This document shows, piece after piece, positions 22,144-23,335 of a stretch of DNA of 23,335 bases. The notes beneath the pieces are model-generated. The model had not been told where the DNA came from. It was given only the letters and a program-made list of their open reading frames with translations, and searched no databases. Location of the stretch: positions 1 to 23,335 of the forward strand of contig JAODBP010000254.1 in assembly GCA_025464025.1 (NCBI GenBank), in the 5' to 3' direction. The translations under genes were made by a program, and so were the position numbers. Position 1 is the stretch's first letter; the number at the start of each line of letters is the position of its first letter. This stretch comes from Actinomycetes bacterium. GTDB lineage: Bacteria; Actinomycetota; Acidimicrobiia; Acidimicrobiales; CADCSY01.

Positions 22144-23334
22144 ATGGCCGACGCCGTGATCGTCGACGCAGTCCGCACGCCGCTCGGGAAGGGCAAGCCC
22201 ACCGGCGCCCTGGCCGGGGTCCACCCGGTCGACCTCCTCGCCCACCCGCTCGCCGCCCTCGTCGAGCGCACCGGGCTCGACCCCGACGTGATCGACGACG
22301 TCATCGCCGGCACCGTGACCCAGGTCGGCGAGCAGAGCCTCAACATCGCCCGCAAGGGCGTGCTCGCGGCCGGCTACGCCGAGCGGGTGCCGGCCACCAC
22401 GGTCGACCGCCAGTGCGGCTCGTCCCAGCAAGCCCTCCACTTCGCCGCCCAGGGCGTGCAGGCCGGCGCCTACGACGTGGTCGTCGCCGCCGGCGTCGAG
22501 TCGATGAGCCGGGTGCCGATGGGCGCCTCCGCCCTCGGCGCCGACACGTCCGGCGACCGGCTCCGCCAGCGCTACCCCGACGGGCTCGTGCCCCAGGGCA
22601 TCGCGGCCGAGCTCATCGCGGCCAAGTGGGGCATCTCTCGCGACGACCTCGACCACTTCGCCCTGTCGTCGCAGCAGAAGGCCCTCGCCGCCCGCGACGA
22701 GGGACGCTTCGACCACGAGATCGCCCCGATCAAGGTCGGCCGCCCCGATGGCTCGCTCACCCTGGTGACGGCGGACGAGGGCATCCGCCCCTCGACGCTC
22801 GAAGGCCTCGCGGCACTGCCGCCGGCGTTCCAGGCCGACTGGGCCGAGCAGCGCTTCCCTCAGATCAACTGGTCGATCACGGCCGGCAGCTCGTCGCAGC
22901 TCACCGACGGCGCCGCGGCGATCCTCGTCACCAGCGCCGAGACGGCGGCCGAGCTCGGCCTGCGCCCGCGGGCCCGCATCCACACCACCGTCGTGGAGGG
23001 CGACGACCCGCTCTACATGCTGACCGCGGTCATCCCCGCCACCCGCAAGCTGCTGGCCAAGGCCGGCCTCGGCATCGACGACGTCGACCTGTTCGAGGTC
23101 AACGAGGCCTTCGCCTCGGTCGTGCTGGCCTGGGCCAAGGAGCTGGGCGCCGACCTCGACAAGGTCAACGTCAACGGCGGCGCCATCGCCCTCGGCCACC
23201 CGCTCGGCGCCTCCGGGGCCCGGCTCACCACCACGTTGCTCAACGCCCTCGAGCAGCGAGACGCCCGCTACGGCCTGCAGGTGATGTGCGAGGCCGGCGG
23301 CCTGGCCAACGCCATGCTCATCGAGCGGGTCTGA
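22144..23334 (+). CDS. Acetyl-CoA C-acyltransferase (thiolase, FadA-like)
   Basis: A 396-residue type II-fold thiolase that cleaves 3-ketoacyl-CoA with CoA, or condenses acetyl-CoA units in reverse. The start MADAVIVDAVRTPLGKGKPTG is standard. The nucleophile is Cys91 in DRQCGSSQQALHFAAQ, followed by GVESMSRVPMG, VNEAFASVVLAW (Asn320), GGAIALGHPLGASGAR (His352) and the second catalytic Cys382 in MCEAGGLANAMLIER. The CEAGGLANA ending (rather than C-GGGQG) is typical of actinobacterial FadA thiolases of fatty-acid and steroid degradation. The gene is complete, with TGA at 23332-23334. Together with the acyl-CoA dehydrogenase at 2228 it could serve beta-oxidation, but the two are 19 kb apart and not an operon. 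Confidence 0.95.
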   Translation: MADAVIVDAVRTPLGKGKPTGALAGVHPVDLLAHPLAALVERTGLDPDVIDDVIAGTVTQVGEQSLNIARKGVLAAGYAERVPATTVDRQCGSSQQALHFAAQGVQAGAYDVVVAAGVESMSRVPMGASALGADTSGDRLRQRYPDGLVPQGIAAELIAAKWGISRDDLDHFALSSQQKALAARDEGRFDHEIAPIKVGRPDGSLTLVTADEGIRPSTLEGLAALPPAFQADWAEQRFPQINWSITAGSSSQLTDGAAAILVTSAETAAELGLRPRARIHTTVVEGDDPLYMLTAVIPATRKLLAKAGLGIDDVDLFEVNEAFASVVLAWAKELGADLDKVNVNGGAIALGHPLGASGARLTTTLLNALEQRDARYGLQVMCEAGGLANAMLIERV

Positions 23335-23335
23335 G

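Noticed and set aside
20941..23199. Possible long fusion upstream of the flippase-like protein on the minus strand
   Set aside because: The extension beyond 22035 is antisense to the thiolase gene and crosses a clear promoter, operator and ribosome binding site.

Overview
The window is about 23.3 kb of very GC-rich, gene-dense DNA in which no stretch over 300 bases lacks a gene. Strong codon-position GC bias, many GTG starts, a HU protein with a PAKKA tail, a SigE-family sigma factor, DUF4395, a CanA-like carbonic anhydrase and FadE/FadA enzymes indicate a high-GC actinobacterium. I would guess the class Acidimicrobiia, but that is inference, since no rRNA or tRNA is present. No mobile element, CRISPR array, integrase or phage gene was seen. 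The region looks like ordinary chromosome. Layout, left part (1-7.4 kb): a 5'-truncated citrate synthase converges on a quinone oxidoreductase, which diverges from an acyl-CoA dehydrogenase. Then come a SigE-family sigma factor overlapping a one-pass membrane protein (a candidate anti-sigma or sensor), an RsbW-like ATP-binding protein, a RibD-reductase/flavin-reductase fusion on the minus strand, and the HU-type nucleoid protein. Layout, middle part (7.5-11 kb): a COG3375-type GNAT acyltransferase sits directly before an enolase-superfamily MenC/N-succinylamino acid racemase, a pair known in other bacteria for converting D- to L-amino acids. Next are a DUF4395 membrane protein with two CxxC motifs, MsrA, and a beta-carbonic anhydrase facing MsrA across a 52-bp palindrome. 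Layout, signalling block (11-20.9 kb): single-domain response regulator, GAF histidine kinase, Cache-like histidine kinase, an opposing single-domain response regulator, a CHASE3-HAMP-PP2C phosphatase, and a transporter-type substrate-binding lipoprotein with no transporter. A separate OmpR-type response regulator and HAMP kinase follow, coupled to a secreted protein with an internal domain duplication. Both the OmpR regulator and the secreted protein are preceded by 7-mers related to TCCCAGG at exact 11-bp spacing, so this looks like an autoregulated two-component system with its target next door. Right end (20.9-23.3 kb): a lysylphosphatidylglycerol-synthase/flippase-like membrane protein diverges from a thiolase whose promoter carries a 17-bp palindrome. 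Two themes cross the window. Many genes have a TAnnnT hexamer 6-9 bases before the start codon, the signature of leaderless transcription, and two divergent pairs share the central TA of their -10 elements. Signal transduction is unusually dense: three kinases, three response regulators, one PP2C phosphatase, one RsbW-like ATPase and one sigma factor in about 17 kb.
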